Assembly: GCA_019058315.1 (NCBI GenBank)
Contig: JAHPZH010000005.1
Coordinates: 62,001 to 126,000 of the forward strand
DNA: 64,000 nt
Direction of reading: 5' to 3'
From: Candidatus Helarchaeota archaeon
Lineage (GTDB): Archaea > Asgardarchaeota > Lokiarchaeia > Helarchaeales > RDOG01
The translations under genes were made by a program, and so were the position numbers. The notes below the pieces were generated by a model. The model searched no databases and was not told the DNA's origin. It saw only the letters and a list, made by a program, of their open reading frames with translations. This document shows, piece after piece, positions 42,717-52,316 of the stretch. The first letter of the stretch is position 1; every line of letters begins with the position of its first letter.

Positions 42717-43304
42717 TTAAGAGATTAATAATAATCCAAAGTATTTCAGTTCGTCTAGATTTTTTTCAGTTATAGTTTCAAGATTAAGACCAACTTTTTT
42801 CACTGTCGAAAATACATCAATCCCAACTGCTTCCATAGAGGGTCTAGCTTTATTTCTATGTCTACAAAATGTCCGTGCGACTAAAGGATCGATATCATCA
42901 TCCAATTCTTGCTTAATACATTTTTTACACAACAAACAACTTCCTGTAGAAAAAGCAAAAGCTTTAGGATAATTTAATTGAAATGCTTTCTTTTCTAATT
43001 TAACCATGGTTTTTTGCATTTTTTTATGATTTTGCATTAAAGGACCTGAAACTTCGCCTTTAAAGCCGATAAGAAGTGCGTGTGTATAATCTTTGATAAA
43101 TTTTTTTGTTTCCTCTATACTTGGGACAAAGGGAGGACAACATAAGGTATTTCCATAGACTTCGCACCCAAACATACATTTCCAACGTGGCCATCCATCA
43201 ACTACTACTTTTTCAGCCGGAATATATTTGGTGAATTCTCGAGATGCTCCCCACTTAACAGCAGAATCAGTTAGAATTTGAATAAGTTCATTAATTTCAT
43301 CCAT
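42717..43304 (-). CDS. DUF2284 Cys-rich metal-binding protein
   Basis: 195 residues with the DUF2284 hallmark: an N-terminal region with CMFGCEVYGNTLCCPPFVPS (CxxxC then CCPP), the helix EETKKFIKDYTHALLIGF, and a second Cys cluster CLLCKKCIKQ near residue 135 with an FCRHRNKARPSMEA motif. The family is predicted to bind Fe-S or zinc and is common in anaerobic archaea. It is convergent with the acyl-CoA synthetase gene, 2 bp apart. Function unknown beyond this. Confidence 0.8.
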   Translation of the reverse strand: MDEINELIQILTDSAVKWGASREFTKYIPAEKVVVDGWPRWKCMFGCEVYGNTLCCPPFVPSIEETKKFIKDYTHALLIGFKGEVSGPLMQNHKKMQKTMVKLEKKAFQLNYPKAFAFSTGSCLLCKKCIKQELDDDIDPLVARTFCRHRNKARPSMEAVGIDVFSTVKKVGLNLETITEKNLDELKYFGLLLIS

Positions 43305-43408
43305 TTTAATTACCAGAAAATTGAATTCTTTGAAACTATTAGATGAATCTATTTTAGAGATATAAGTTTGATTAAAAAGTAAAGACTATTTTTCTTATTT
43401 GATTTTTA

Positions 43409-44209
43409 TTATTTCTTTTTACTATTTACATGGTTTAGGAATGCTTTAACAACCATATGGAACTTGGGATCAGGCACAACGGAGAGATGGTCTCTGCCTT
43501 GTATCTGAAAATGACAGGCACCTGGAATTAGATTTGATATCAATGTTTTATTTTGAATTAAGATATCATTAGAACCCACTACGGTCATTACAGGTACTTT
43601 AATTTTTTTGAGAGCTTTTTTCATTTTTGAACGAGTCGTAAACTCTTCTTCTGCTTCTTGAAAATTACCCTCCATTACCGCGGCCAAAGCCTTTAGATCG
43701 CTACCTGTAGACTCCGCAAATGTTCGAAATTGACGAGCTACTGCATCATTTATTTCGTCTAGACTTTCTGCCCTTAATGCATCTACCATAACCCTAAACA
43801 TTGAATTAATTTGTTTTGTAGTTTTAGAGGGTAATGTTAGTCCATATCCGCCTAAAATAGCACAATTAAAACGTTGTAGCTCTCGGACTAATAAACCTAA
43901 AGTGATTCGAGCACCCATAGAATAACCAAAGAAGTTTGCTTTTTTAATAGATAAATGATCCATAAGTTTGGTGACATCTTCCAACATTTTTATACCATAT
44001 TGAGCTGGGTCTGTTGGTTTATCGCTTTTTCCATGACCTCGACAATCAATTAAAATTAGTCTATTCTCATTCTTTAGAACCTTTATCCAATTTGTTGCTC
44101 TCCAATTAAAGTCGATATTAGCTGCAAATCCATGAATCATAATTAGATCTGGACCTGATCCTTCAATTTCATAGTAAATCTTAACTCCCTCATTATCAAA
44201 AAATGGCAT
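43409..44209 (-). CDS. Alpha/beta hydrolase
   Basis: 266 residues. HGFAAN (oxyanion strand) near residue 26, the nucleophile elbow GYSMGA with S97, an acid candidate in VVGSNDIL, and the catalytic His in GRDHLSVV complete the triad of the fold. The cap is short and helical, with a Glu-rich loop. Esterases, lactonases and C-C hydrolases share this layout. No signal peptide is seen, so it is cytosolic. It is located between DUF2284 and an acyl-CoA dehydrogenase on the same strand, 51 bp after the latter's stop in the direction of transcription, and may be in one operon. The substrate is unknown. Confidence 0.87.
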   Translation of the reverse strand: MPFFDNEGVKIYYEIEGSGPDLIMIHGFAANIDFNWRATNWIKVLKNENRLILIDCRGHGKSDKPTDPAQYGIKMLEDVTKLMDHLSIKKANFFGYSMGARITLGLLVRELQRFNCAILGGYGLTLPSKTTKQINSMFRVMVDALRAESLDEINDAVARQFRTFAESTGSDLKALAAVMEGNFQEAEEEFTTRSKMKKALKKIKVPVMTVVGSNDILIQNKTLISNLIPGACHFQIQGRDHLSVVPDPKFHMVVKAFLNHVNSKKK

Positions 44210-44260
44210 TATTATCCTTCTCCAATTTTTTTATGACTAAATAATTAAAGTATTATTAAT

Positions 44261-45508
44261 TTATTCAAAGAACTTTTCTTCGGTATATTCTGCTCCAACT
44301 GCATCTTTTTCTACATCTCGAGCTTCGATTTCAGGTATTTGTTGAAGTTCTTTATAATATTCATGTTGAATTAATAGATTCATTATTTCATTAGTCCCAG
44401 TCCATATTGTTGTAAGTCTAGCATCTCTCAAAAGTCTTTCTATTGGATAAACGTTCGTATAACCAATTCCTCCTAATATTTGCATAGCATGATTTATTAT
44501 TTGCCAATTCGCATCAGTGGAAAACTTTTTTGATTGACTTACCATTCGACGAATAACACCAGAATTCATCCCATCATTAGCATCGATATGCCTAGCAGTT
44601 GAGTAAACTAAACATCTTGCAGCATCAAGTAAGGTTATACAGTCGGCTATTTTAAATGAAACTCCTTGATACTTCATGATTGGGCTTCCAAATGCTTTTC
44701 GACGGGTGCTATATCTCGCAGCAATCTCTAATGCAGCTCTTCCAGAACCAATAGCACCACCTGCGCTGGTCATTCTTTCTGGGATCATCATTTGATTAAA
44801 AATTAATCCACCCATATTTAATTTACCTATTAGATTTTCTTCTGGAACTTCAACATCTTTGAAAAATAGTCTACCAGTTCCACCACCACGAGACCCCATG
44901 AGCCCATAGACATGTTTTACTTCAACTCCAAAATCTCTTTCAATAAGGAGCACACTTATTGATTGGTGTGGATCAGAAGTTTTTGGGGCCGTTTTAACAT
45001 AAACTAGAAAAACATCGGCACCTTCTGAACCAACCACGAATCTTTTCTGTCCATTTACAATAAAATATCCATTCTTTTTTTCTGCTAAACAGGTAGCACC
45101 AAAAAAATCTGAGCCGCCCCTAGGTTCAGTTAGAGCTTCAGCACAAAACATTTTTCCCTTTAGAATAGGCTCGAGATATTTCGTTTTTTGTTCCTCATTG
45201 CCAAATCTATTAATTGCCTCCCCGATTATACTGACAAGTGAATATAAACATGCTAATGAGCAACCTAAAACTCCTATTTCCTCTAAAGCTGCGATCTCTG
45301 CGACCCAGTTGAGCCCTTGCCCTCCATACTTTTTCGGAAATCTAACGCCTAATAATCCTTCTTTGGCAAGTCCCTGCACATATTCCTTTGGATATTGAAT
45401 TTCTTCTTTATCCATTTTTCGTAATAAATCATGAGGTACATTTCTTACATATTCTCTCGTTCTATATTTTATATTTTTTTGTTCCTTGTCTAAAAAAATG
45501 TCATACAT
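44261..45508 (-). CDS. Acyl-CoA dehydrogenase (first copy)
   Basis: 415 residues with the ACAD fold. FAD and substrate motifs include ALTEPRGGSDFFGATCLAEK and GQKRFVVGSEGADVFLVY, then RKAFGSPIMKYQGVSFKIAD and QILGGIGYTNVYPIERLLRDARLTTIWTGTNEI at the end. The base position of medium-chain enzymes (Y-E-G-T) is W-T-G-T here. The alternative base position of isovaleryl/long-chain enzymes has Glu (MIPERM), so that Glu probably acts. Substrate is likely a medium, branched or long chain acyl-CoA. The electron acceptor ETF genes are not in the window. Start ATG at 45508. Confidence 0.9.
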   Translation of the reverse strand: MYDIFLDKEQKNIKYRTREYVRNVPHDLLRKMDKEEIQYPKEYVQGLAKEGLLGVRFPKKYGGQGLNWVAEIAALEEIGVLGCSLACLYSLVSIIGEAINRFGNEEQKTKYLEPILKGKMFCAEALTEPRGGSDFFGATCLAEKKNGYFIVNGQKRFVVGSEGADVFLVYVKTAPKTSDPHQSISVLLIERDFGVEVKHVYGLMGSRGGGTGRLFFKDVEVPEENLIGKLNMGGLIFNQMMIPERMTSAGGAIGSGRAALEIAARYSTRRKAFGSPIMKYQGVSFKIADCITLLDAARCLVYSTARHIDANDGMNSGVIRRMVSQSKKFSTDANWQIINHAMQILGGIGYTNVYPIERLLRDARLTTIWTGTNEIMNLLIQHEYYKELQQIPEIEARDVEKDAVGAEYTEEKFFE

Positions 45509-45690
45509 GATTATTTAGCTCCATCTATTCTTTTTAAGATTTTTTTTCTATTTGGTTTTTTCATAGATACTTTAGACTTTTATCTTTAAATATTGGTAGT
45601 TTCTATTGTCTTTTATTATTTTAAATATAAGGTTTAGAGATTTTTTAATATTTGATGAACATAACTTAGTTTTCATAAATCTATGGTTGA

Positions 45691-47109
45691 ATGCTTATGG
45701 ACTCAAAACATTCTGAAAAAGTACCACTTAAACAAAAGTTAGGTTATTCATTTGGTGCAATCCCTGGCGGATTACTCGCGTTTGTGTTTACTATATATTA
45801 TGTTGAATTTTTTTACAATGATTTAAAACTATTACCTATTTATTTTATCGTAGGACAGATTATATATGCAATTGTTAATGCATTTAATGATCCTCTCCTT
45901 GGTCAACTCTCAGATCGTACAGATCGCAAGAAATGGGGAGGAAGAAGAATTCCTTATATAAAATATGGAGCACCTATCTGGGTACTAACATATATTATGA
46001 CTTGGTTCCCCTGGAGCTTTGATAATCAAATCATAATTTTTCTTCATTTTGTTGTGAGTATTTGTGCATACGATACTATGCTAACCCTAGTAATTTTATG
46101 CTGGATGGCGTTAGTTCCGGAAATGACATCAGATATAGACGAACGTAATAAAATTAATTTTCTAACCTTATTAGTCGGTTTTTTTGGTATACTACCATTC
46201 TTTATTATCATGCCTGGTGCAAAAGCAGCGGGTTTGGGACCTTTTCAATTTGTAAATATCATAATTGGAATAATTTCTTTGATATGTTATTTTATTGTCG
46301 CAGCAACTAACAAAGAGAAACCTGAATTTCAGAAAGATGAAGTTTTTCCTCTTATAAAATCAGCAAAAGAAACTGTTAAATTAAAATCATTTTTACTATT
46401 TATTGGTTATAATTTTTGTGGAGTTTTAAAAGGATCTATTAGTTTAAGTTATATTTTCGTTTTTGCTTATATTCTAGGTGGGGAACCATCTGATGCTATA
46501 ATTTTGTTTTTACTAGTCTATTTACCTGTTTCTTATGTTTCATATATATTTTGTATGAGTTTAAATTCAAGATCAAATTGGAGTATGCGGAAAATTATCT
46601 TAATTTTTGGGTCATTACAAGTTATAGGAAATATTGTTATATTTCTGCTTATAATTAATCCACAAACCGAATCATTAGTCTGGTTTGGGCTTGTTTGGAC
46701 GACTTTCTTTGGGGGTTATGGTATATTTACAACATCTATAATGAGTCTCTCAATGGATGAGGATGAAGTCAATCAAGGAACTCGTAGAGAAGGTATGTTC
46801 TTAGGAATGAATGCTTTATTTACAAAACCCGCAAATAGTATAGGGCCTATATTTGCCACATTTATTCTTGAAGCATCTGGGTATTTAAAAGGTTTGTTAT
46901 TGATGAGTCGTTCTCTTTTTCAGTTACCAGAAGCATTGTTTGGAATAAAAATACTATTTTTAATAATTCCTGCAATTTTTTCACTAATTAGTTTTATTTT
47001 TATGTATTTTTACCCACTGCATGGTGAGACATTAAAAGAACTACAGTCAAAATTAGAAGAACTTCATAAGAAAAAAAGAGAAAAATTAGTATCGAATTCA
47101 GAAAAATAA
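45691..47109 (+). CDS. MFS carrier of the GPH sugar/cation symporter type
   Basis: 472 residues with twelve hydrophobic helices and the GPH loop 2-3 motif NDPLLGQLSDRTDRKKWGGRRIPYI near residues 65-90. The second half has a shorter loop with SRSNWSMRKIILIF. Family members carry sugars, glycosides or other small anions with sodium or protons. No binding-residue assignment is possible. ATG codons at 45691 and 45697 are both usable, with GGTTGA before them. It is transcribed divergently from the acyl-CoA dehydrogenase gene and followed by DUF4291 at 31 bp. Confidence 0.85.
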   Translation: MLMDSKHSEKVPLKQKLGYSFGAIPGGLLAFVFTIYYVEFFYNDLKLLPIYFIVGQIIYAIVNAFNDPLLGQLSDRTDRKKWGGRRIPYIKYGAPIWVLTYIMTWFPWSFDNQIIIFLHFVVSICAYDTMLTLVILCWMALVPEMTSDIDERNKINFLTLLVGFFGILPFFIIMPGAKAAGLGPFQFVNIIIGIISLICYFIVAATNKEKPEFQKDEVFPLIKSAKETVKLKSFLLFIGYNFCGVLKGSISLSYIFVFAYILGGEPSDAIILFLLVYLPVSYVSYIFCMSLNSRSNWSMRKIILIFGSLQVIGNIVIFLLIINPQTESLVWFGLVWTTFFGGYGIFTTSIMSLSMDEDEVNQGTRREGMFLGMNALFTKPANSIGPIFATFILEASGYLKGLLLMSRSLFQLPEALFGIKILFLIIPAIFSLISFIFMYFYPLHGETLKELQSKLEELHKKKREKLVSNSEK

Positions 47110-47139
47110 AAAATTCTTGTTAAGAAGTTAAACAATAAA

Positions 47140-47781
47140 ATGAATCTAATTACAGAAAATTATTTGGAACAAATTAAGCGTTGGCCTAAAACTGGGCATC
47201 ATATATTGGCGCAATATAATGATAAATCTGTTGTTGTATACCAAGCTTATAGCACTTCTATAGGTCATTTTGCTGCAACTCATGGATATTTCGGTGGAGA
47301 ATTCAAATTAAATCGGATGTCTTGGATTAAAACAAATTTCCTTTGGATGATGTATCGCAGTGGGTGGGCCACGAAAATTGGGCAAGAGGTCATTCTAGCA
47401 ATTAAAATTAAACGTAATGCATTTGATTCCATACTATCACAAGCCATCCATTCAACTTTTATCCCAGAAATTTATGAAAGTAGAGAGAAATGGAAGGAAT
47501 TAGTTAAAAATTCAAATGTAAGACTACAATGGGATCCTGATCATGACCCTTCAGGTAAAAAATGTGAAAGACGAGCAATTCAACTAGGTCTTCGTCGAGA
47601 TGTATTAAAGAAATACGCAAAAGAATGGATTATTGAAATCGAAGATATAACTGGTTTTGTAACTGAACAGAAACAAAGTATTCAAAACGATAATTTTTCC
47701 AAATTAATAACGCCACAAGAAAAAGTATATCCAATTACTAATCTAAAAATTATTAAAAAGTTTGGATTATCTAAAATCTAA
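47140..47781 (+). CDS. DUF4291 protein
   Basis: 213 residues matching DUF4291: VYQAYSTSIGHFAATHGYFGG, then RMSWIKTNFLWMMYRSGWATK, QEVILAIKIKRNAFD and QWDPDHDPSG with RRAIQLGLRRDVL. These conserved Trp, Arg and Asp blocks are the family signature. Its biochemical function is unknown, and ADP-ribosyltransferase-like or nucleic-acid roles have only been suggested. It overlaps the convergent RING-like gene by 11 bp at the 3' end and follows the MFS gene in the same direction. Confidence 0.85.
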   Translation: MNLITENYLEQIKRWPKTGHHILAQYNDKSVVVYQAYSTSIGHFAATHGYFGGEFKLNRMSWIKTNFLWMMYRSGWATKIGQEVILAIKIKRNAFDSILSQAIHSTFIPEIYESREKWKELVKNSNVRLQWDPDHDPSGKKCERRAIQLGLRRDVLKKYAKEWIIEIEDITGFVTEQKQSIQNDNFSKLITPQEKVYPITNLKIIKKFGLSKI

Positions 47782-48916
47782 TCATTTTTATTTTTAATCC
47801 ACAAAAAATACAAAAAGAAGAATCACTAGGTATTGATTTCTTACATTTAGGACATTCTATTGATGAACTTTCTTTAATATATTCATCTTTTTCTAAATAT
47901 TTTTGATATTCCCAGAGGTCTAATTCTTTATTACAATTCTTACAAATTGCTTTTACTTTCAACCATTCAAAAAATTCAGCCTTATGATAATTTGCATTAC
48001 AAAAGGGACAATAAACGATTTGTTCTGCACTTATGGTTCTATTGCAAATTAAACATTTTGGAATGTTATTTAAACAAGATTTACATATTTTAGCACTTCT
48101 TGGATTTGCATTTCCGCAAGATGAACATATCAGGGGCTTGGATGGAATTTCAAACTCTTCGCTTAGATGAACTTTTTCATGTATTTTTTCATTGGATAAA
48201 TTAAATTCATTGGTTGGCGGTTTAGGGGTATTAGGGGCGTGGGTATGGTGAGAGAGTCTCTCTATAGAAATACTTGGAGGTTTAGGAATAGGTGACCTCC
48301 AATCTCTATAACTTGTATCTATCCCGCTATCAATTCTATAATTTCTTAACCTTCTAGCTGGAGGGTTTCTTTCTATGATGTATTGTATATGTTTCATCAT
48401 TTTTGGTTTGTAATATCCAATTATATTTATAATCATCCCTATTATTGCTACTACGATATTAGTTCCTATACCACCTACTCGATTGGCAGTCATTCTTTGA
48501 AATTCTTCAATAAAAATAATTAATGCTCCTAGGAATGGAGGTAAACCCATTTCAAAATTTAATTCTATATCTAATGAAAGAATTATGTATGCAACCGTAA
48601 AAATAGTCAGTCTTATTTGTGAAATAATATAGTCTAATTTAATAAACAAACTAGGGATTATAATAATTTGTGCAATTATTCCTATAATTATTCCAGTATA
48701 TATCAATTTATTATTATCTAATTTACTCCCAAAATATACTAAAGCAAATTCAATAAGAAGACCACTAATATTAAATATGCCTACATATCTATATTCAGGA
48801 GTTTTTCCCACAACTGTGATGAACACAGTTATTGCTGCGTTTATTATTGTAGTAATGATGAAAATAATCCCAATAAAATATCCAATTCCAGAACCTTCTT
48901 CATTATTTAATGTCAA
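47771..48916 (-). CDS. Membrane protein with C-terminal RING-like zinc domain (member 1)
   Basis: 381 residues. The N-terminal 170 residues form about six transmembrane helices. A proline-rich cytosolic linker (HTHAPNTPKPPTNEF) leads to three zinc modules: a ribbon CSSC..CKSC, a RING-like unit CLIC..CPFC..YH..WLK..CKNC with a following helix LDLWEYQKYLEK, and a ribbon CPKC..CIFC at the extreme C-terminus. The RING-like unit keeps the spacing around FH/YH..EWLK..A.C..C but lacks the canonical fourth His and sixth Cys ligands (replaced by other residues), so it is degenerate or a new variant. It overlaps the next gene by 4 bp, so they are coupled. Possible ubiquitin-type E3 or scaffold role is inference. 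Confidence 0.75.
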   Translation of the reverse strand: MTLNNEEGSGIGYFIGIIFIITTIINAAITVFITVVGKTPEYRYVGIFNISGLLIEFALVYFGSKLDNNKLIYTGIIIGIIAQIIIIPSLFIKLDYIISQIRLTIFTVAYIILSLDIELNFEMGLPPFLGALIIFIEEFQRMTANRVGGIGTNIVVAIIGMIINIIGYYKPKMMKHIQYIIERNPPARRLRNYRIDSGIDTSYRDWRSPIPKPPSISIERLSHHTHAPNTPKPPTNEFNLSNEKIHEKVHLSEEFEIPSKPLICSSCGNANPRSAKICKSCLNNIPKCLICNRTISAEQIVYCPFCNANYHKAEFFEWLKVKAICKNCNKELDLWEYQKYLEKDEYIKESSSIECPKCKKSIPSDSSFCIFCGLKIKMIRF

Positions 48917-49800
48917 GACATTTTAACCCCACAAAAAATACAATAAACTGAATCCCTAGGAATGTGTTTTTTGCAGTTTAAGCACATTTTTGGTGATAAT
49001 TTTTCAATTTTACGATCAATTTTATCGGTAATTTCTTCTAACTTCTCTTGAAGATCTAAATATTTTTGAAATTCCCACATATCAATTTCTTTCTTACAAA
49101 TTGGACAGCTTGCATTTACCTTTAACCATTCCAATATCTCAATTTTATGAAATGGAACACTACAATAAGGACAAAAAACCGATTCAATCAATGGAATAAG
49201 TTTTTTACAAATAACACACTCACCAAATTCAGTTGAACAATATCCACACTGCTTTGAATTTAATGGAATTGTATGGTGACAGATAGGACAGATATTGGCT
49301 TCATAGAGGGCTGATCTTTTTTCATATATTTCAGATATATTATTTAATAAATTGAATATATCATTTGCAAGATCTTCTAAATCTTTTTTTAATTCAGATC
49401 TATAAATTAATGGAATTAATAAAAGAATACATATAAAAGGTATAAGGATAATAAAAAATACAATTTGAGAATGTAATGAAGTATAAATTGATAATGTAGC
49501 TAAAAAAGCTATAGATATAGAAATTAAAATATACAACATTACTAGTACTGTTCTCTTATATCTAATTGTAATATTGGTCCCTATATTCTCTGCAAATGTT
49601 ACTATACCTTTATAAGGAATAGTTTTATCTGGACTATTAAAAAATTTCTTTTTAAATTCAATAGAAGATTCAGTTATTTTAGTTATTGATGCAGAATTGT
49701 CTTTTAAAAAAGCGATAATTTCTTTTTTACATTTATCTTTAGATAATTTTATTGTTGCAGAATGCAAAATGATACCATCTGATGATAATTCCAATAACAT
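48913..49800 (-). CDS. Membrane protein with RING-like zinc domain (member 2)
   Basis: 295 residues. The N-terminal 80 residues are a beta-rich cytosolic domain (GIILHSATIKLSKDKCKKEI, YKGIVTFAENIGTNITI). Two transmembrane helices follow at about 85-140 and a helical linker. The C-terminal half repeats the three zinc modules of member 1: CPIC..CGYC, CVIC..CPYC..FHKIEILEWLK..CPIC with DMWEFQKYL, and CLNC..CIFC. The last 60 residues are nearly the same as in the third member, including an acidic-basic helix between the RING-like unit and the terminal ribbon. It overlaps member 1 by 4 bp. Confidence 0.75.
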   Translation of the reverse strand: MLLELSSDGIILHSATIKLSKDKCKKEIIAFLKDNSASITKITESSIEFKKKFFNSPDKTIPYKGIVTFAENIGTNITIRYKRTVLVMLYILISISIAFLATLSIYTSLHSQIVFFIILIPFICILLLIPLIYRSELKKDLEDLANDIFNLLNNISEIYEKRSALYEANICPICHHTIPLNSKQCGYCSTEFGECVICKKLIPLIESVFCPYCSVPFHKIEILEWLKVNASCPICKKEIDMWEFQKYLDLQEKLEEITDKIDRKIEKLSPKMCLNCKKHIPRDSVYCIFCGVKMS

Positions 49801-50006
49801 ATAAATAAAACTGACATTTCCCTACAAATTATCTTTTAATTCATAGTTTATAAAAATTAATTTTATTGCAAAGAAAATAAAAATATTATTTTTTTATCTC
49901 AATACAATTCTTTTTAACAAAAAAATTTGAGTATATCAGTTGTTTCTGCCGATTTTTAAACTTTTTTGAATTAATATTAAAATATCAAATTACATTGCCT
50001 TTTTTA

Positions 50007-50861
50007 TTATTTGTCGTAAATTATTCTAATCCCACAAAATATACAATAAATTGAATCCTTAGGAATCTGTTTATTACAGCTCGTACATATTTTAAAAGAT
50101 AATTTCTCGATTTTATGATCACTTTTATTGGTAACCTGTTCTAACATCTCTTGTTGTTCTAAATATTTTTGAAATTCCCACATATCTATTTCTTTCTTAC
50201 AATTGGGACATTGAGCCTTAGTTTTTAACCACTCAAGAAACTCGATTTTATGAAAACAAGCATTACAAAAGGGACAAAATACTGCCTCAACCAAAGCCAT
50301 TTTTTTCTTACATATTATGCATTTTTGAAATTCAGTAGAGCAATTTTTGCATTTTTTTGCAATTAATGAATTTTCAATACCACAGATGGGACATTGAATT
50401 GTTTGAGGACCTTTTAAATAGTTTTCATCAAAAAGTCTAAATTGTAATAAATGATTAATAATAACATCTGCAATTTTTGATTCTATATTCATATATGCTA
50501 CGATTACAATAATTGGAATTACAATTCCAAAAAAAATCGGAACTAACCCTAATAGTATATTCGAAATTATAAGAAATATCCCAAGACCTAATAAAAATAT
50601 TGAAAAAAGAGATGAAAGTAAAAGGAGGACGAAGTTGTCAATTTTAATATATATTTTTGTTTGAACATCTCCTTCAAAGGTTACTTTTCCTTTATATACA
50701 ACCTGATCTTGTGTTGTTACTGAATCAATTAGTCCAATTTTTTCAAATTCTATTTCAGTTTCAGTTAAATTATGTATTGAAAAATCAGCAGAATTTTTGA
50801 AAAATTGGATGATTTCATTTCTGGATATATTCATAGGTAAATCGATTAATTCAGATTTCAA
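50007..50861 (-). CDS. Membrane protein with RING-like zinc domain (member 3)
   Basis: 284 residues, paralogous to member 2. It has an N-terminal beta domain (NEIIQFFKNSADFSIHNLTE, VVYKGKVTFEGDVQTKIYI), a pair of transmembrane helices at about 85-140, and then CPIC..CKNC, CIIC..CPFC..FHKIEFLEWLK..CPNC with DMWEFQKYL, and CTSC..CIFC. The three related genes in a row (with 206 bp before this one) are a local family expansion. The RING-like unit again keeps FH and WLK but has Glu at the Cys6 position. Confidence 0.75.
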   Translation of the reverse strand: MKSELIDLPMNISRNEIIQFFKNSADFSIHNLTETEIEFEKIGLIDSVTTQDQVVYKGKVTFEGDVQTKIYIKIDNFVLLLLSSLFSIFLLGLGIFLIISNILLGLVPIFFGIVIPIIVIVAYMNIESKIADVIINHLLQFRLFDENYLKGPQTIQCPICGIENSLIAKKCKNCSTEFQKCIICKKKMALVEAVFCPFCNACFHKIEFLEWLKTKAQCPNCKKEIDMWEFQKYLEQQEMLEQVTNKSDHKIEKLSFKICTSCNKQIPKDSIYCIFCGIRIIYDK

Positions 50862-50981
50862 ATTAAATTTCCAGCGGATTAAATTTTAAATAATGAAACA
50901 ATTTGATTTTCCCTATTCAAACAACAATAATTATTAATTTAAATAGATTTGTATTAATGCATTTAAAAAATAAAAAGAAAT

Positions 50982-52244
50982 TTATTCTTTAAGTTCTCTG
51001 TATAACTCTCTTTGGCATAAAAATCTTAAAATATCTGTTGTTCCTGCTGATATTTGACCAATTTTTGCATCTCTAAAAAAACGTTCTACTGGAAAATCTT
51101 TAGTGTATCCAACTCCACCACAGATTTGAACTGCATCCAGACAAATCTCCATCTGATAATCCGCACACATAAACTTTGCAGCAGCAACTTCTTTAGTCGC
51201 CTTTAATCCAGCATCTAGCATTCTTGCAGCTCTTAACATCATCAATCGTCCAGCTTCTAGTTTTGCGTACATATTAGAGATTCTAAAACTTATCCCCTCA
51301 AATTCCCGTAAAAATTGACCGAATTGTCTCCGTTTATTTGCATATTTAAACGCAACTTCAAATGCAGACCTTGCAATGCCAAGATATTGTGAGCATGTAA
51401 AGCATCGTTCACCATCCAGCCCCGACATCATAATACTAATCCCTTTATTCTCCATATCAGGTCCACCAACGAGGTTCTCCTCCGAGACTTCACAATTATT
51501 AAATTTTAAATGTGAGTTGATAGAACCTTTTCGTCCACATAGTTCATAATCTCTTACTCTTTTAAAACCTGGAGTATCGGTAGGAAAGATAAATGCACTA
51601 ATTCCTTGATGTTTTCTTGGCGCATCGGGATTTGTTAATGCGTATAATAATAAATAATCGGCTTTGCTACCATTTGTAATGTATCTTTTTTCTCCATTTA
51701 TAATATATTTATCTCCTTTTTTAATGGCTGTAGTCCTCATACCACCAACTGCGTCTGACCCAGCAGTAGGCTCTGTTATAGCAATTGCTCCTAATTTCTC
51801 ACCTTTTATACCAACGGGAATTAAATATTTCTTTTTCTGCTCTTCAGTTCCAAAATGGATGATAGGTGCACAAAACAAATTAGCACTTGCACCATACGTC
51901 ACGACAACTGCAGAATTTATAGCAGCTAATTCTTCTCCAGATATTACTCTGTATACAAATCCCTTACCACCCCCCCCAATAGAAGTGGGAAATGCGAGAG
52001 ATAATAACCCGTCTTTAGCCATTTTTTTATAGATATCAACACAGATATCAAATGCTTTATCAAGATCTACATTACCTATCCTTTCTATTTCAGCATCGAC
52101 TGGAAGAATGTTTTTTTTTGCCCATTGTCTCATTTTGAGTCTAAATTCGTTTTCCTCATCACTATATAAGAATAAGCTTCCAGGATTATTAATGGATTCA
52201 CCATATTCTACATTAAGATCTTCAAAATTGACTTTTCCTTCCAA
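50982..52244 (-). CDS. Acyl-CoA dehydrogenase (second copy)
   Basis: 420 residues. Motifs are AITEPTAGSDAVGGMRT, INGEKRYITNGSKADYLLLY, MSGLDGERCFTCSQYLGIAR and RRQFGQFLREFEGISFRIS, and the end reads ICGGVGYTKDFPVERFFRDAKIGQISAGTTDI. The Glu of GERCF aligns with the isovaleryl/long-chain catalytic base, while the medium-chain position is Ala (ISAGT). It differs from the copy at 44261-45508 and so probably accepts another chain type. The gene stands alone on the minus strand with 120 bp to the RING-like gene and 72 bp to the upstream transporter. Confidence 0.9.
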   Translation of the reverse strand: MEGKVNFEDLNVEYGESINNPGSLFLYSDEENEFRLKMRQWAKKNILPVDAEIERIGNVDLDKAFDICVDIYKKMAKDGLLSLAFPTSIGGGGKGFVYRVISGEELAAINSAVVVTYGASANLFCAPIIHFGTEEQKKKYLIPVGIKGEKLGAIAITEPTAGSDAVGGMRTTAIKKGDKYIINGEKRYITNGSKADYLLLYALTNPDAPRKHQGISAFIFPTDTPGFKRVRDYELCGRKGSINSHLKFNNCEVSEENLVGGPDMENKGISIMMSGLDGERCFTCSQYLGIARSAFEVAFKYANKRRQFGQFLREFEGISFRISNMYAKLEAGRLMMLRAARMLDAGLKATKEVAAAKFMCADYQMEICLDAVQICGGVGYTKDFPVERFFRDAKIGQISAGTTDILRFLCQRELYRELKE

Positions 52245-52316
52245 ATTAACTCACCATTAGTTATAATTACAATCTATTTGTGATTCAATTTTCTTTTTTT
52301 TAAGGTTTGGGTTTTC

